Made by a program: the position numbers and the translations under genes
Notes under the pieces: generated by a model
Told to the model about the DNA's origin: nothing
Databases searched by the model: none
The model's input: only the letters and a program-made list of their open reading frames with translations
In this document: positions 21,993 through 31,184 of the stretch, one piece after another
Numbering within the stretch: position 1 is the stretch's first letter
Layout of the letters: each line of letters starts with the position of its first letter
Source: Marivivens sp.
GTDB taxonomy: Bacteria; Pseudomonadota; Alphaproteobacteria; Rhodobacterales; Rhodobacteraceae
Direction: 5' to 3'
NCBI GenBank assembly: GCA_017643845.1
Contig: JAEPMR010000009.1
Location: 1-64,000, forward strand
Length of the DNA stretch: 64,000 nt

Positions 21993-23000
21993 TCAAACAG
22001 CCCCACTCAATGCCAGTTGCAGGCTCAGCGCCTGTCTCGTCTCCAATACATCATGTACCCGCAGGATCTGGACGCCTTGCGTCACGCCCCACAGCGCCAC
22101 CGCCACCGATCCTGGCATCCGCGCGGCCATCTCCGGCGCATCTGAAATCTCACCAATAAACCGCTTCCGCGACGCCCCCAAAAGGATCGGTGCGCCCAGC
22201 GAATGAAACAGCGACAGCCCGCGAAGCAAAGTCACGTTATGTTGCAATGTTTTACCAAATCCAATTCCCGGATCTACGACCACCCGCGCACGCGGAATAC
22301 CAGCCGCCTCAGCCGCCTGTATCCGCTCTTCCAGAAAATCATACACATCCAGCAGAACATCGTCATAGCGCGGATCGTCCTGCATATTCTCGGGTCGGCC
22401 CTTGGCATGCATCAGGCACACCGGCAGCCCCGCATCGGCTGTCACCCCCGCCAGCGCCGGATCAAAAGTAAAAGCCGCAACGTCATTGACCAGCGTCGCC
22501 CCCGCCGCAATCGCGGCCTTGGCGACATCCGCTTTCCGCGTATCGATCGAAATCGGGATAGCCGATCCCGCCCGCACAGCAGCAATCACCGGCTCGGTGC
22601 GGCTGATTTCCTCTGAAATCGCGACTTCCTGCGCCCCCGGGCGCGTGCTTTCCCCGCCGATATCAATGATGGCCGCACCTGCCGCCTCCATCGCCTGCGC
22701 TTGTGCCAGCGCCGCCTCCGCACCCATAAACAACCCGCCATCTGAAAAACTGTCCGGCGTCACATTCAGGATGCCCATGATCTGCGGGCGGTCCATCGCC
22801 ATGCCCGCAACGGGCGCGCGCGGGTCGGTCAGCCGCGACAGAACACTCTCGGGCAGATCCTTGACCGGTACGATCCACGGATCACGTCCGCGTTCGAGCC
22901 GTTCGGCATGGGTGAACCAGCACCATCCGTTGCCCAGCGTCAGCGCTTCAATCGGCCGGTGTAGATCGGTCTGCAACAGCGGTCGGTAATAGACGCTCAC
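21993..23000 (-). CDS. folP: dihydropteroate synthase
   Basis: IMGILNVTPDSFSDGG; GESTRPGAQEV; VVDPGIGFGKTLQHN; LLGASRKRFIG. Confidence 0.96.
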   Translation of the reverse strand: MSVYYRPLLQTDLHRPIEALTLGNGWCWFTHAERLERGRDPWIVPVKDLPESVLSRLTDPRAPVAGMAMDRPQIMGILNVTPDSFSDGGLFMGAEAALAQAQAMEAAGAAIIDIGGESTRPGAQEVAISEEISRTEPVIAAVRAGSAIPISIDTRKADVAKAAIAAGATLVNDVAAFTFDPALAGVTADAGLPVCLMHAKGRPENMQDDPRYDDVLLDVYDFLEERIQAAEAAGIPRARVVVDPGIGFGKTLQHNVTLLRGLSLFHSLGAPILLGASRKRFIGEISDAPEMAARMPGSVAVALWGVTQGVQILRVHDVLETRQALSLQLALSGAV

Positions 23001-23914
23001 AACACGGCCTCCTCTGTCACCGATACAGCACGCACCGGCACATCACAGTCAGGGGCCGCAGCACCGATGACCAGCAATTCCGCCGCCTGCATCTGCCCCG
23101 CAAACCACGCCACCAAAGCCATCGCATCGCGCGGGCTGGCGGATGGCCCATCGACCGCGTCCAAAACGATCTTGGACGGTGCCCAGACACAAACCTGCCC
23201 GTTCTTCATCGCCCAATCCAGCTCGGTGCGGGTGCCAACCACCATACATCGTTTATCCCGCGCCGCCAAAATCCACGCATTCTGCTCAATCGCCAGAAGA
23301 TCGACCCGTCGCTGTGCAAGTGCGTTCCCGGTCTGAGGCGCGGCCACTTCGGAGGCTCCCACACAAATGATCAGCGGCGCCGCGTCCGCCGCCAATGCAT
23401 CGATCCAGCCACCCAATTTCGGTGCTTCAATCGCCGCATTCGAGAGATAGACAACACGCGGATGCGGTGGCTCTTCATGGGCCTGCCCAGCGCTGGCCTC
23501 CTCACCCTTCGCCCGGACAATCTCAACGCCCAGCGAAAACGGTCCCCGATCCAGCTTTTCGATCCGCACAAACACGCGCAGCGCCTGTGGCTCATGTAAA
23601 ATCCGCTCCGCAACCCGCGCCGCCAACGTCTCAAGCAGATTCAGCCGCTCCGCCTGCAACTCAATACCAATCGCCTCGGTTACCTTGTCATAGGACAGGA
23701 TGCGGTCCACATCGTCATCAATCGGACCAAGCGGCGTCACCTCGACAACGACGTTGAAACGCACTCGCTGCAAATGCCCGCGCTCCTGTTGAAACGCACC
23801 GATTTCAACTTCGACGACATAGTCACGCAGACTGATCCGGTCGCAGGGCTGGGTCGCACTTGCCTCGGCCCTCTCGCTCGGATGCGCAAAGGCCATACGG
23901 ATTTCATCAGACAT
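22997..23914 (-). CDS. folB: dihydroneopterin aldolase with about 160-aa C-terminal extension
   Basis: N-terminal DRISLRDYVVEVEIGAFQQERGHLQRVRFNVVVEV...ILSYDKVTEAI...NLLETLAARVAERIL typical of FolB; 4-nt overlap with folP; C-terminal half is not FolB. Confidence 0.85.
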   Translation of the reverse strand: MSDEIRMAFAHPSERAEASATQPCDRISLRDYVVEVEIGAFQQERGHLQRVRFNVVVEVTPLGPIDDDVDRILSYDKVTEAIGIELQAERLNLLETLAARVAERILHEPQALRVFVRIEKLDRGPFSLGVEIVRAKGEEASAGQAHEEPPHPRVVYLSNAAIEAPKLGGWIDALAADAAPLIICVGASEVAAPQTGNALAQRRVDLLAIEQNAWILAARDKRCMVVGTRTELDWAMKNGQVCVWAPSKIVLDAVDGPSASPRDAMALVAWFAGQMQAAELLVIGAAAPDCDVPVRAVSVTEEAVL

Positions 23915-23994
23915 GGGGCAGCCCCTCCCTCGCAGTTGTCGGGGGCATACTAGCCCGTCGCTGCATGCTCAAGTGTTCGGTAAACGACGGCTGA

Positions 23995-24678
23995 TCAGTT
24001 GGACGCGGTGCGCGTGGGCATCCGGTAGAAATGATGCACACCAATCGTCGCCGTCCGCGCAAACCTGCGCGACCACGACGGGCTGACCCAATTCGCATGG
24101 TAATGGGTTGCGCCTTCGGTCAGCTCTGTCTCAGCGCCATCCATCAACAGGCGCGCGACCTTTCCGACCAGAACCCATGCCTTCGGTTCTGAGACTGTCT
24201 CCAGTCGCCCGTCACATGTGTAGGTGAACTGGCATGCGAATTTCCGACCTGTGCCCTGATTGACCACACGGCAGACAGTATCAGGAAACGAAGCGCTCTC
24301 GACGCGATTGAGGATCACTTCACCGACAGCAAACATACCCGGAATGCTTTCACCACGCGCTTCGAAATACAGTGCTTCCGTGAGACACTCCCACTGAGGG
24401 CCCCCATCGGCACGCGGCATCTCGGCCAGAAACGCGCGGTCATAGGGGAATTCGGTCGCAGACCCATCGGCCCGAGGCGGTGCGGTCAGAGCGTTCAGTC
24501 GCGATGACGGCACCACCGAAAGGGCCTGCCGCTCCTGCCCCAGAAGTGCGCCCAGCCGGTCGGCCAGCCCTTCTTCTGCGGTCGCGACACTGCCGGCGAC
24601 CCCGATCATCATGCCGCTCAATACAACGCGGCGCACCCACTTACCGAACCGTGAAAGAGTCATCGACCCATCCGTCAA
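23995..24678 (-). CDS. cell wall hydrolase (SleB/Hydrolase_2-like)
   Basis: ECLTEALYFEARGESIPGMFAVGEVILNRVESASFPDTVCRVVNQG...CQFTYTCDG...ATHYHANWVSPSW. Confidence 0.9.
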   Translation of the reverse strand: MTDGSMTLSRFGKWVRRVVLSGMMIGVAGSVATAEEGLADRLGALLGQERQALSVVPSSRLNALTAPPRADGSATEFPYDRAFLAEMPRADGGPQWECLTEALYFEARGESIPGMFAVGEVILNRVESASFPDTVCRVVNQGTGRKFACQFTYTCDGRLETVSEPKAWVLVGKVARLLMDGAETELTEGATHYHANWVSPSWSRRFARTATIGVHHFYRMPTRTASN

Positions 24679-24809
24679 GCACGCGATCTGCCTCGCGCAA
24701 GCGAGCCGTCCTTAGGGGAAATCCGCCATTACGTCTAGACTTTCACACTGCGACCTATCCGCCTGCGCGACAAGCCATCCAGATATGGGCGCAATACGGG
24801 CCACACACC

Positions 24810-27395
24810 CTAAATCTGGGCACCCAGTTTTTCACCAATGGCAAGCTGGGCAGCGGAAAGTCGCGCAACCGGCACCCTGAAAGGAGAGCAAGACACATAG
24901 TCAAAGCCCTGCGCACGGCAAAATTCGATCGCGGACCGGCTACCGCCATGCTCCCCGCAGATCGAAAGCACCACATCGGCCCGCCGTTTGCGGCCCCGTT
25001 CCGCGCCAATGGAAAGCAATTCCCCCACCCCGTCGATATCGAGGCTGTGGAACGGATCTTCCTCATAGACATGCGCATTCACATAGGCAGACATAAACCG
25101 CCCCGCATCGTCCCGCGACAATCCATAGGTCATCTGAGTAAGGTCATTTGTGCCGAACGATAGAAACGCCGCGTGTTCGGCGATGTCATCGGCCCGCAGC
25201 GCAGCACGCGGCGTCTCGACCATCACCCCCAGCCGATAGGCGAAATCCTTGCCCGTTTCCGCCTTTACCGATGCCGCAACCGCATCCACCCGTGTCTTCA
25301 CCAGTTCGACCTCGCGCATCGCACTGACGAGCGGGATCATGATCTCCGGCACCACAGGCGCGCCTTTTGTGCTCGCGGCGACGGTCGCCTCGAAAATCGC
25401 CCGCGCCTGCATCTCGTAGATTTCCGGCACGGTGATCCCCAGCCGGACCCCCCGAAGCCCCAGCATCGGATTGTATTCACTCATCGTCTCAACCCGTGCC
25501 GTGACATCCGAAAGCGGCAGCGCCAACTGGTCCGCTAATTCCCGAAGCCCTGCCTTGTCGGACGGTAGAAACTCATGCAAGGGCGGGTCGAACAGGCGGA
25601 TACAAACGGGCTGCCCCTGCATGATCTCAAAGAGCTCGGTAAAATCTCCGCGTTGCATCGGTAACAGCCGCTCCAACACGGCTTTGCGCTCCTCCGCACT
25701 ATCGGCAAAGATCATCTCGCGCATCACGCCAAGGCGATCCCCTTCAAAGAACATATGCTCCGTCCGGCACAGCCCGATCCCTTGCGCCTTGAAATTCCGC
25801 GCCGTCTGCGCGTCAGCAGGCGTGTCGGCATTGGCACGCACACCAATATCGCGGAACTCGTCGGCCCACGTCAGCAGCGTCTTGAACGCATCATCAAGCT
25901 GCGCCTCCAGCATCGCGGCCTGCCCGTTCAGGATCTCCCCCGTGGTGCCGTCCACCGTGATCACATCACCCGCAGCGAAAACCCGCCCGCGCGGGCCGAT
26001 AAAGGCCTTAGTCTTGCGGTCAAATGTCAGGTCAGATGCCCCCACCACGCAAGGAAGGCCCAAACCACGCCCGATCACCGCCGCATGGCTGGTAATGCCA
26101 CCGCGCACCGTAATCACCGCCTGCGCCGCATGCATCCCGCGAATGTCCTCTGGCGTTGTCTCGCGCCGGATCAGAATACACGCCTCTCCCCGCGCAGCAC
26201 TAGCTTGCGCGTCATCGGCGGTAAAAACGATCTTCCCTGTCGCAGCTCCCGGACTGGCCCCGATCCCCTTGGCAATCAGGTCTCGCGCGGCCTTCGGGTC
26301 CACCTGCCGGTGCAACAATTCGCCCAGCGCCGTCGGCGTCACCCGCATCAGCGCCTCTTCACGCGGGATCACTTGATCCTCGGCCAGCGCCACCGCCACC
26401 CGCACCATCGCGCGGCTCGAGCGCTGCACCCGCACCGCGTCCAAAATCCTAAGCTTGCCCTGATCGACCACAAACTCGATCTGCATCTCCTCGCGCAGCC
26501 GTTTGCGCGAAATGTCCCCGAGCGCCAACAGCTCCGCAAAGATCTCCGGCATCTGCTCTTCGACCGATGGTCCACGTTCATCTTTGGTCAGGAACAGCGC
26601 GCCAGACCCCGCCGTCAGCGCCTCACGTCCCTGGCTCTGGCTCAGGTAGCGCCCCGTGATCCGCTGCTCGCCTGTCGCCTCGTCGATGAACTGGATCACG
26701 CCTGAGCCGCATTCCCCCGGCCCCACACCCAGCGCCATTTCCTGCACAACAAGCCCCAGTCCTGCATCCGCCGGCGCACCCCGCGCCTGCCTCAACAGCC
26801 GTGCGGATGTGCCATCCCACGCCCGCGCCATCGAGCGCAGCACTTCCGATAACTGCTCTGATGGGCTCTGCGGGAAGGTTTCGTCAGTCTCGTATTCATA
26901 GGCATCAAGCGCAGCCTGAAGCGCAGCCGCAGTCGGCGTCTCAGGCAAATCAAACGCATCAGGGTCGAGCCGCGCCACATGCACCGCGTAGGACTGGATA
27001 AACCGCAGGTAAAGCGCCGTCGCCGCCGCTTCGCCGATCTCGTCGATCATCGCCACGTATTTCTTGTCATTCATGCCGATGTTCAGGATTGCACCCGGCC
27101 CACCCCAATCAGGGTCTTGGCTGGACGGCCGCACAGATAGCAGCGGCGCATCACCGAAAGGTGCCATGATCGCGGCCATATCCGGCAACGTGCCATGAGC
27201 GATCCCAAGAACCGCGCCAAAAGACAGCGCCACCGTCGTCGGCACTGGCATGTCCAACCGCACCAACCGCTGAAGGCATTTCGCCCGCCCGCCATGCACA
27301 GCAGGCGACATCGCCGCAGTCGCGGTGATCAGGGTAATCGGTTCGAATCGGCGTTCTTTCTGCACTGCAGCGCTCCCATGGAATGGGCAGAGCAT
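24810..27395 (-). CDS. pyruvate, phosphate dikinase / PEP-utilising enzyme
   Basis: GGITSHAAVIGRGLGLPCVVG phosphohistidine motif; GLCRTEHMFF; SFGTNDLTQMTYGLSRDDAG; ICGEHGGSRSAIEFCRAQGFDYVSCSPFRVPVARLSAAQ; start codon uncertain. Confidence 0.88.
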   Translation of the reverse strand: MLCPFHGSAAVQKERRFEPITLITATAAMSPAVHGGRAKCLQRLVRLDMPVPTTVALSFGAVLGIAHGTLPDMAAIMAPFGDAPLLSVRPSSQDPDWGGPGAILNIGMNDKKYVAMIDEIGEAAATALYLRFIQSYAVHVARLDPDAFDLPETPTAAALQAALDAYEYETDETFPQSPSEQLSEVLRSMARAWDGTSARLLRQARGAPADAGLGLVVQEMALGVGPGECGSGVIQFIDEATGEQRITGRYLSQSQGREALTAGSGALFLTKDERGPSVEEQMPEIFAELLALGDISRKRLREEMQIEFVVDQGKLRILDAVRVQRSSRAMVRVAVALAEDQVIPREEALMRVTPTALGELLHRQVDPKAARDLIAKGIGASPGAATGKIVFTADDAQASAARGEACILIRRETTPEDIRGMHAAQAVITVRGGITSHAAVIGRGLGLPCVVGASDLTFDRKTKAFIGPRGRVFAAGDVITVDGTTGEILNGQAAMLEAQLDDAFKTLLTWADEFRDIGVRANADTPADAQTARNFKAQGIGLCRTEHMFFEGDRLGVMREMIFADSAEERKAVLERLLPMQRGDFTELFEIMQGQPVCIRLFDPPLHEFLPSDKAGLRELADQLALPLSDVTARVETMSEYNPMLGLRGVRLGITVPEIYEMQARAIFEATVAASTKGAPVVPEIMIPLVSAMREVELVKTRVDAVAASVKAETGKDFAYRLGVMVETPRAALRADDIAEHAAFLSFGTNDLTQMTYGLSRDDAGRFMSAYVNAHVYEEDPFHSLDIDGVGELLSIGAERGRKRRADVVLSICGEHGGSRSAIEFCRAQGFDYVSCSPFRVPVARLSAAQLAIGEKLGAQI

Positions 27396-27447
27396 AGGCA
27401 GCTTCCGATTCGCGGCAAGGGAAACTTCGGAAAAACTGAGAGTTTTC

Positions 27448-29541
27448 CTAGCCTTCGACCTGCCGCAAATCCGCGACCGAGAGACAGATGCTGCGAATGC
27501 GAGATAGCAGGTTCAGACGGTTCCGCCGCACCACCTGATTGTCGCTGTTCACCTGCACCGCCTCAAAGAACGCATCAATCGGCGCGCGCAACTGTGCCAT
27601 CGCTCCCATCGCGGCCGCAAAATCCTGCGCCGCCATGGCCGGTGTAATCGCTGCCTCCGCCTTATCCAGCGCCGCAAAAAGCGCCTTCTCCGCATCTTCT
27701 TCGGCAAATTTCGGATCAGCGCCAAAAGAATATTCCACGCCGTCCTTTTCCTCGGCCTGCGTCAGAATATTGTTCGCGCGCTTGAACCCTTGCAGCAGGT
27801 TCTCACCGTCATCGGTCGTCAGAAACGCCCCCAATGCCTCGGCCCGCTTGACCAACAGCGCCAAATCATCCGCCCCGTCCATCGCGATACAGGCATCAAT
27901 CACATCATGCCGCACGCCCTGATCCCGCAGGAAGACCTTGAGCCGGTCATGGAAAAAAGAAAGCAGATCATTGATGTCGGCGAATGCTTCGACTTTCCCC
28001 GCGTCTCGTTTCCCTACAATCTCAGATGCTTGAGCAAAGAGCGGCAGTAATGGCAACGTCAGCCCGTTCACCAGCACCAGCCGGATCACCCCCAGCGCCG
28101 CGCGGCGCAGGGCAAACGGGTCTTTTGATCCCGTGGGCTTCTCGTCAATCGCCCAGAATCCCGTCAGCGTGTCCAGCTTGTCCGCCAGCGCCACAGCGAC
28201 CGAGACAGGCGCTGTCGGCACGTCATCTGACGGACCAAGCGGCGAGTAATGTGCCTCGCACGCCGCCGCGACCTCCGCCGGAAGACCCGCTGCCTCGGCG
28301 TAGTACCGCCCCATCAACCCCTGCAATTCGGGGAATTCATAAACCATCTCGGAGGACAGATCGGCCTTCGCCACTTCCGCCGCCTGCACTGCAAGTGCCG
28401 CATCCGCACCCACCATAGGCGCAATCTCACCGGCCAGCGCGGCAATCCGCGCGATCCGCTCGGCTTGGCTGCCCAGCTTATTGTGGAAGGTCACATTGGC
28501 AAGGCTCTCCCGCCACGCGCCCATTCCTTCCTTGGCAATCCGCAGGTCATTCTCCCAGAAGAACTTCGCATCCGACAACCGCGCCGCCAGCACCTTTTGG
28601 TTGCCCGCGAGGATCGTCGCGCCGTGATCGGCAGTTTCCATATTCGCCACGGTCACGAACTTCTCGATCCGGCCCGTTTTCGGGTTCCGCACGCTGAAGA
28701 ACTTCTGATGCTCTTTCATCGAGGTCTGCAACACCTCCGGTGGCAGGCCCAGAAACGCGTCATCAATCGCACCAAGCAGCACCACGGGCCATTCCACCAG
28801 CCCAGAAACCTCAGCCAAAAGGCCTTTGTCCTCAACGACTTCCAAACCCTGCGCAAAGGCCTGATTGGTCGCGTCGTGCCAGATCATCTCGGCCCGTTCC
28901 TCGGCCCGCAGAACAACCTTCGCCCGCTTCAATTTGGCCTCGTAGTCGTCAAACCCAGTCACGCGGAAGGCATCCCCCGCCATAAACCGATGCCCGCGCG
29001 TCGTGTCGCCTGCCACGATGCCGTCGATCTCCAGCGGTACGACTTGCGCACCCTGTTCATCGCTCATCAGGCAGATGATCGAATGCAGCGGCCGCACCCA
29101 GCGCAGGCTCCCCGCGCCCCAGCGCATGGATTTCGGCCATGGGAAATTGCGCACGGCCTTTTCCAGCACCTCGGCCAAAATCTCCGCCGCCGACCGTCCC
29201 GGCTTCTCGATCACAGCGAAATAAACCTGCCCCTTTTTCTCGTCGCGGACCTCAAGCTGCTCCTTGTTCAGCCCCGTCGCCCGCAGGAACCCTTCAATCG
29301 CCTTCTCCGGCGCATCGACACGCGGCCCTTTGCGCTCCTCGCGCACCGGCTTGCTTGCCGCCGTCAGCCCGTCGATCGACAGCGCCAGGCGCCGTGGCGT
29401 CGAGAATGCCGCCACGCCAGCATAGGTCAGACCGGCTTCCACCAATCCGTTGGTGACTAGCGATTTCAGGTCATCCGCCGCTTTGCGCTGCATACGCGCG
29501 GGGATTTCCTCGGAAAACAGTTCGATCAGAACGTCAGGCAT
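27448..29541 (-). CDS. glyS: glycyl-tRNA synthetase beta subunit
   Basis: [59 protein letters not shown]. Confidence 0.97.
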   Translation of the reverse strand: MPDVLIELFSEEIPARMQRKAADDLKSLVTNGLVEAGLTYAGVAAFSTPRRLALSIDGLTAASKPVREERKGPRVDAPEKAIEGFLRATGLNKEQLEVRDEKKGQVYFAVIEKPGRSAAEILAEVLEKAVRNFPWPKSMRWGAGSLRWVRPLHSIICLMSDEQGAQVVPLEIDGIVAGDTTRGHRFMAGDAFRVTGFDDYEAKLKRAKVVLRAEERAEMIWHDATNQAFAQGLEVVEDKGLLAEVSGLVEWPVVLLGAIDDAFLGLPPEVLQTSMKEHQKFFSVRNPKTGRIEKFVTVANMETADHGATILAGNQKVLAARLSDAKFFWENDLRIAKEGMGAWRESLANVTFHNKLGSQAERIARIAALAGEIAPMVGADAALAVQAAEVAKADLSSEMVYEFPELQGLMGRYYAEAAGLPAEVAAACEAHYSPLGPSDDVPTAPVSVAVALADKLDTLTGFWAIDEKPTGSKDPFALRRAALGVIRLVLVNGLTLPLLPLFAQASEIVGKRDAGKVEAFADINDLLSFFHDRLKVFLRDQGVRHDVIDACIAMDGADDLALLVKRAEALGAFLTTDDGENLLQGFKRANNILTQAEEKDGVEYSFGADPKFAEEDAEKALFAALDKAEAAITPAMAAQDFAAAMGAMAQLRAPIDAFFEAVQVNSDNQVVRRNRLNLLSRIRSICLSVADLRQVEG

Positions 29542-30071
29542 CAGTTCGCCCCTCCGGGTGGTGTCGGACAGCCCTCAGGCGCGTCGTCGCCATCAAAGAC
29601 GACCTCGCCACAGGCATTGATTTGATTCCAGCCAAAGCCGCGGCCATCGGGCATCACGGCAATCACACGGTCAATTCCATAGGTGATGTTCTCTTCGCCG
29701 AGAAATGCCACGGCCTCTCCGCTTTCCAGCGCAAGTCCGATCTCCTCGGCATCGAAACAGTCGAACCAGCCCGGCGCGACCAGCGGCTCGGCATCCTCGT
29801 AAATCGCGTAGGTTTCCGTCATCAACGCCACGCTCAGCGGCGTTTCAAAGCAGGACCGGAAACGGATCGGAGAACTATCACTGTCAATAGCCTTGAGGTT
29901 TTCCGTCAAAATTGACTCGGATTGCCCAGTATTCAGGTCATAAACTTTCACATTTCCAACATCAGCCGGATCGAGCTCTTCATAGAACGCATAGACCTGC
30001 AAATAATACATCGACACGCCCGCCCCGACGGCGCAGGCGACCAGAAGCACCGCGAGAAACTTTCCCATCAT
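29541..30071 (-). CDS. membrane-anchored protein of unknown function (DUF6446-like) between glyQ and glyS
   Basis: [33 protein letters not shown]-terminal TM anchor; overlaps glyQ stop by 4 nt and glyS start by 1 nt. Confidence 0.8.
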   Translation of the reverse strand: MMGKFLAVLLVACAVGAGVSMYYLQVYAFYEELDPADVGNVKVYDLNTGQSESILTENLKAIDSDSSPIRFRSCFETPLSVALMTETYAIYEDAEPLVAPGWFDCFDAEEIGLALESGEAVAFLGEENITYGIDRVIAVMPDGRGFGWNQINACGEVVFDGDDAPEGCPTPPGGAN

Positions 30072-30988
30072 GCCACATACCCTCCGGCTTCGGTCTGCAC
30101 GAAGGCATCCGCGCACAGCTTCGCCAGCGCCCGCACCCGCCCGATATAGGCCTGCCGCTCGGTGACCGAAATCACTCCGCGCGCATCGAGTAGATTGAAC
30201 AGATGCGACGCTTTGATGCACTGGTCATAGGCCGGGTGCGCCATGATGATCCGCTTTCCGGTTTTCGGGTCTTCCACGGGCGCTTCCAGCAAGCGCTGGC
30301 ACTCGGCTTCGGCATCCTCGAAATGGCGCAGGAGCTTCTCCGTATCCGCCACATCGAAATTGTGCCGCGAATACTCCTCTTCCGTCTGCCGGAACACATC
30401 GCCGTAGCGCAATGCTATCGGCGCATCTGGATCATTGAACGGCATCCCCATCACATGATCTACGCCCAGCACATACATCGCCAAACGCTCCAGTCCGTAG
30501 GTCAGCTCGCCGGAAACAGGATGGCAATCATGCCCGCCCACTTGCTGGAAATAGGTGAACTGGCTCACTTCCATCCCGTCGCACCAGACTTCCCACCCCA
30601 GCCCCCAGGCACCGAGCGTCGGGCTTTCCCAGTCGTCCTCGACAAATCGGATGTCATGCAGGTTGGCGTCGATGCCAATCGCTTCCAGCGACCCCAGATA
30701 GAGCGCCTGCAAATCCGGCGGGCTCGGTTTGATCAGCACCTGATACTGGTAGTAGTGCTGCAAGCGGTTCGGGTTCTCGCCGTAGCGCCCGTCCGTGGGG
30801 CGGCGCGATGGCTGCACATAGGCCGCAGCCCACGGCTGCGTGCCAAGGCTCCGCAACGTCGTCGCGGGGTGGAAGGTGCCAGCACCGACCTCCATGTCAT
30901 AGGGCTGCAAAACAGCGCAGCCCTTCGCAGCCCAGTAGCTTTGAAGTCGCAGGATGATTTCCTGAAAGGAACGGGGTTTATCCGTCAT
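30068..30988 (-). CDS. glyQ: glycyl-tRNA synthetase alpha subunit
   Basis: [78 protein letters not shown]. Confidence 0.98.
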   Translation of the reverse strand: MTDKPRSFQEIILRLQSYWAAKGCAVLQPYDMEVGAGTFHPATTLRSLGTQPWAAAYVQPSRRPTDGRYGENPNRLQHYYQYQVLIKPSPPDLQALYLGSLEAIGIDANLHDIRFVEDDWESPTLGAWGLGWEVWCDGMEVSQFTYFQQVGGHDCHPVSGELTYGLERLAMYVLGVDHVMGMPFNDPDAPIALRYGDVFRQTEEEYSRHNFDVADTEKLLRHFEDAEAECQRLLEAPVEDPKTGKRIIMAHPAYDQCIKASHLFNLLDARGVISVTERQAYIGRVRALAKLCADAFVQTEAGGYVA

Positions 30989-31184
30989 TTTCGCCTCTTT
31001 TCGCGCCCGCTTTTGCGTCGCCCCGTTCCATATGCGGCGGGGGCGGCAGGGTCAATCGCGCCTTGTGTGCCACAGTTGCGCAAACTCCGCCATTTGGGTG
31101 CTGACTGCCCGAATTTCTCTGCTAGTTTCCCGTTCTAGGCAGGGTTACGCGCCCTGCGGCTGCAAAATTATTGGATCGGACCTT

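Noticed and set aside
28249-29460. 403-aa plus-strand ORF opposite glyS
   Set aside because: Arg/His/Pro-rich antisense shadow of a clear glyS CDS
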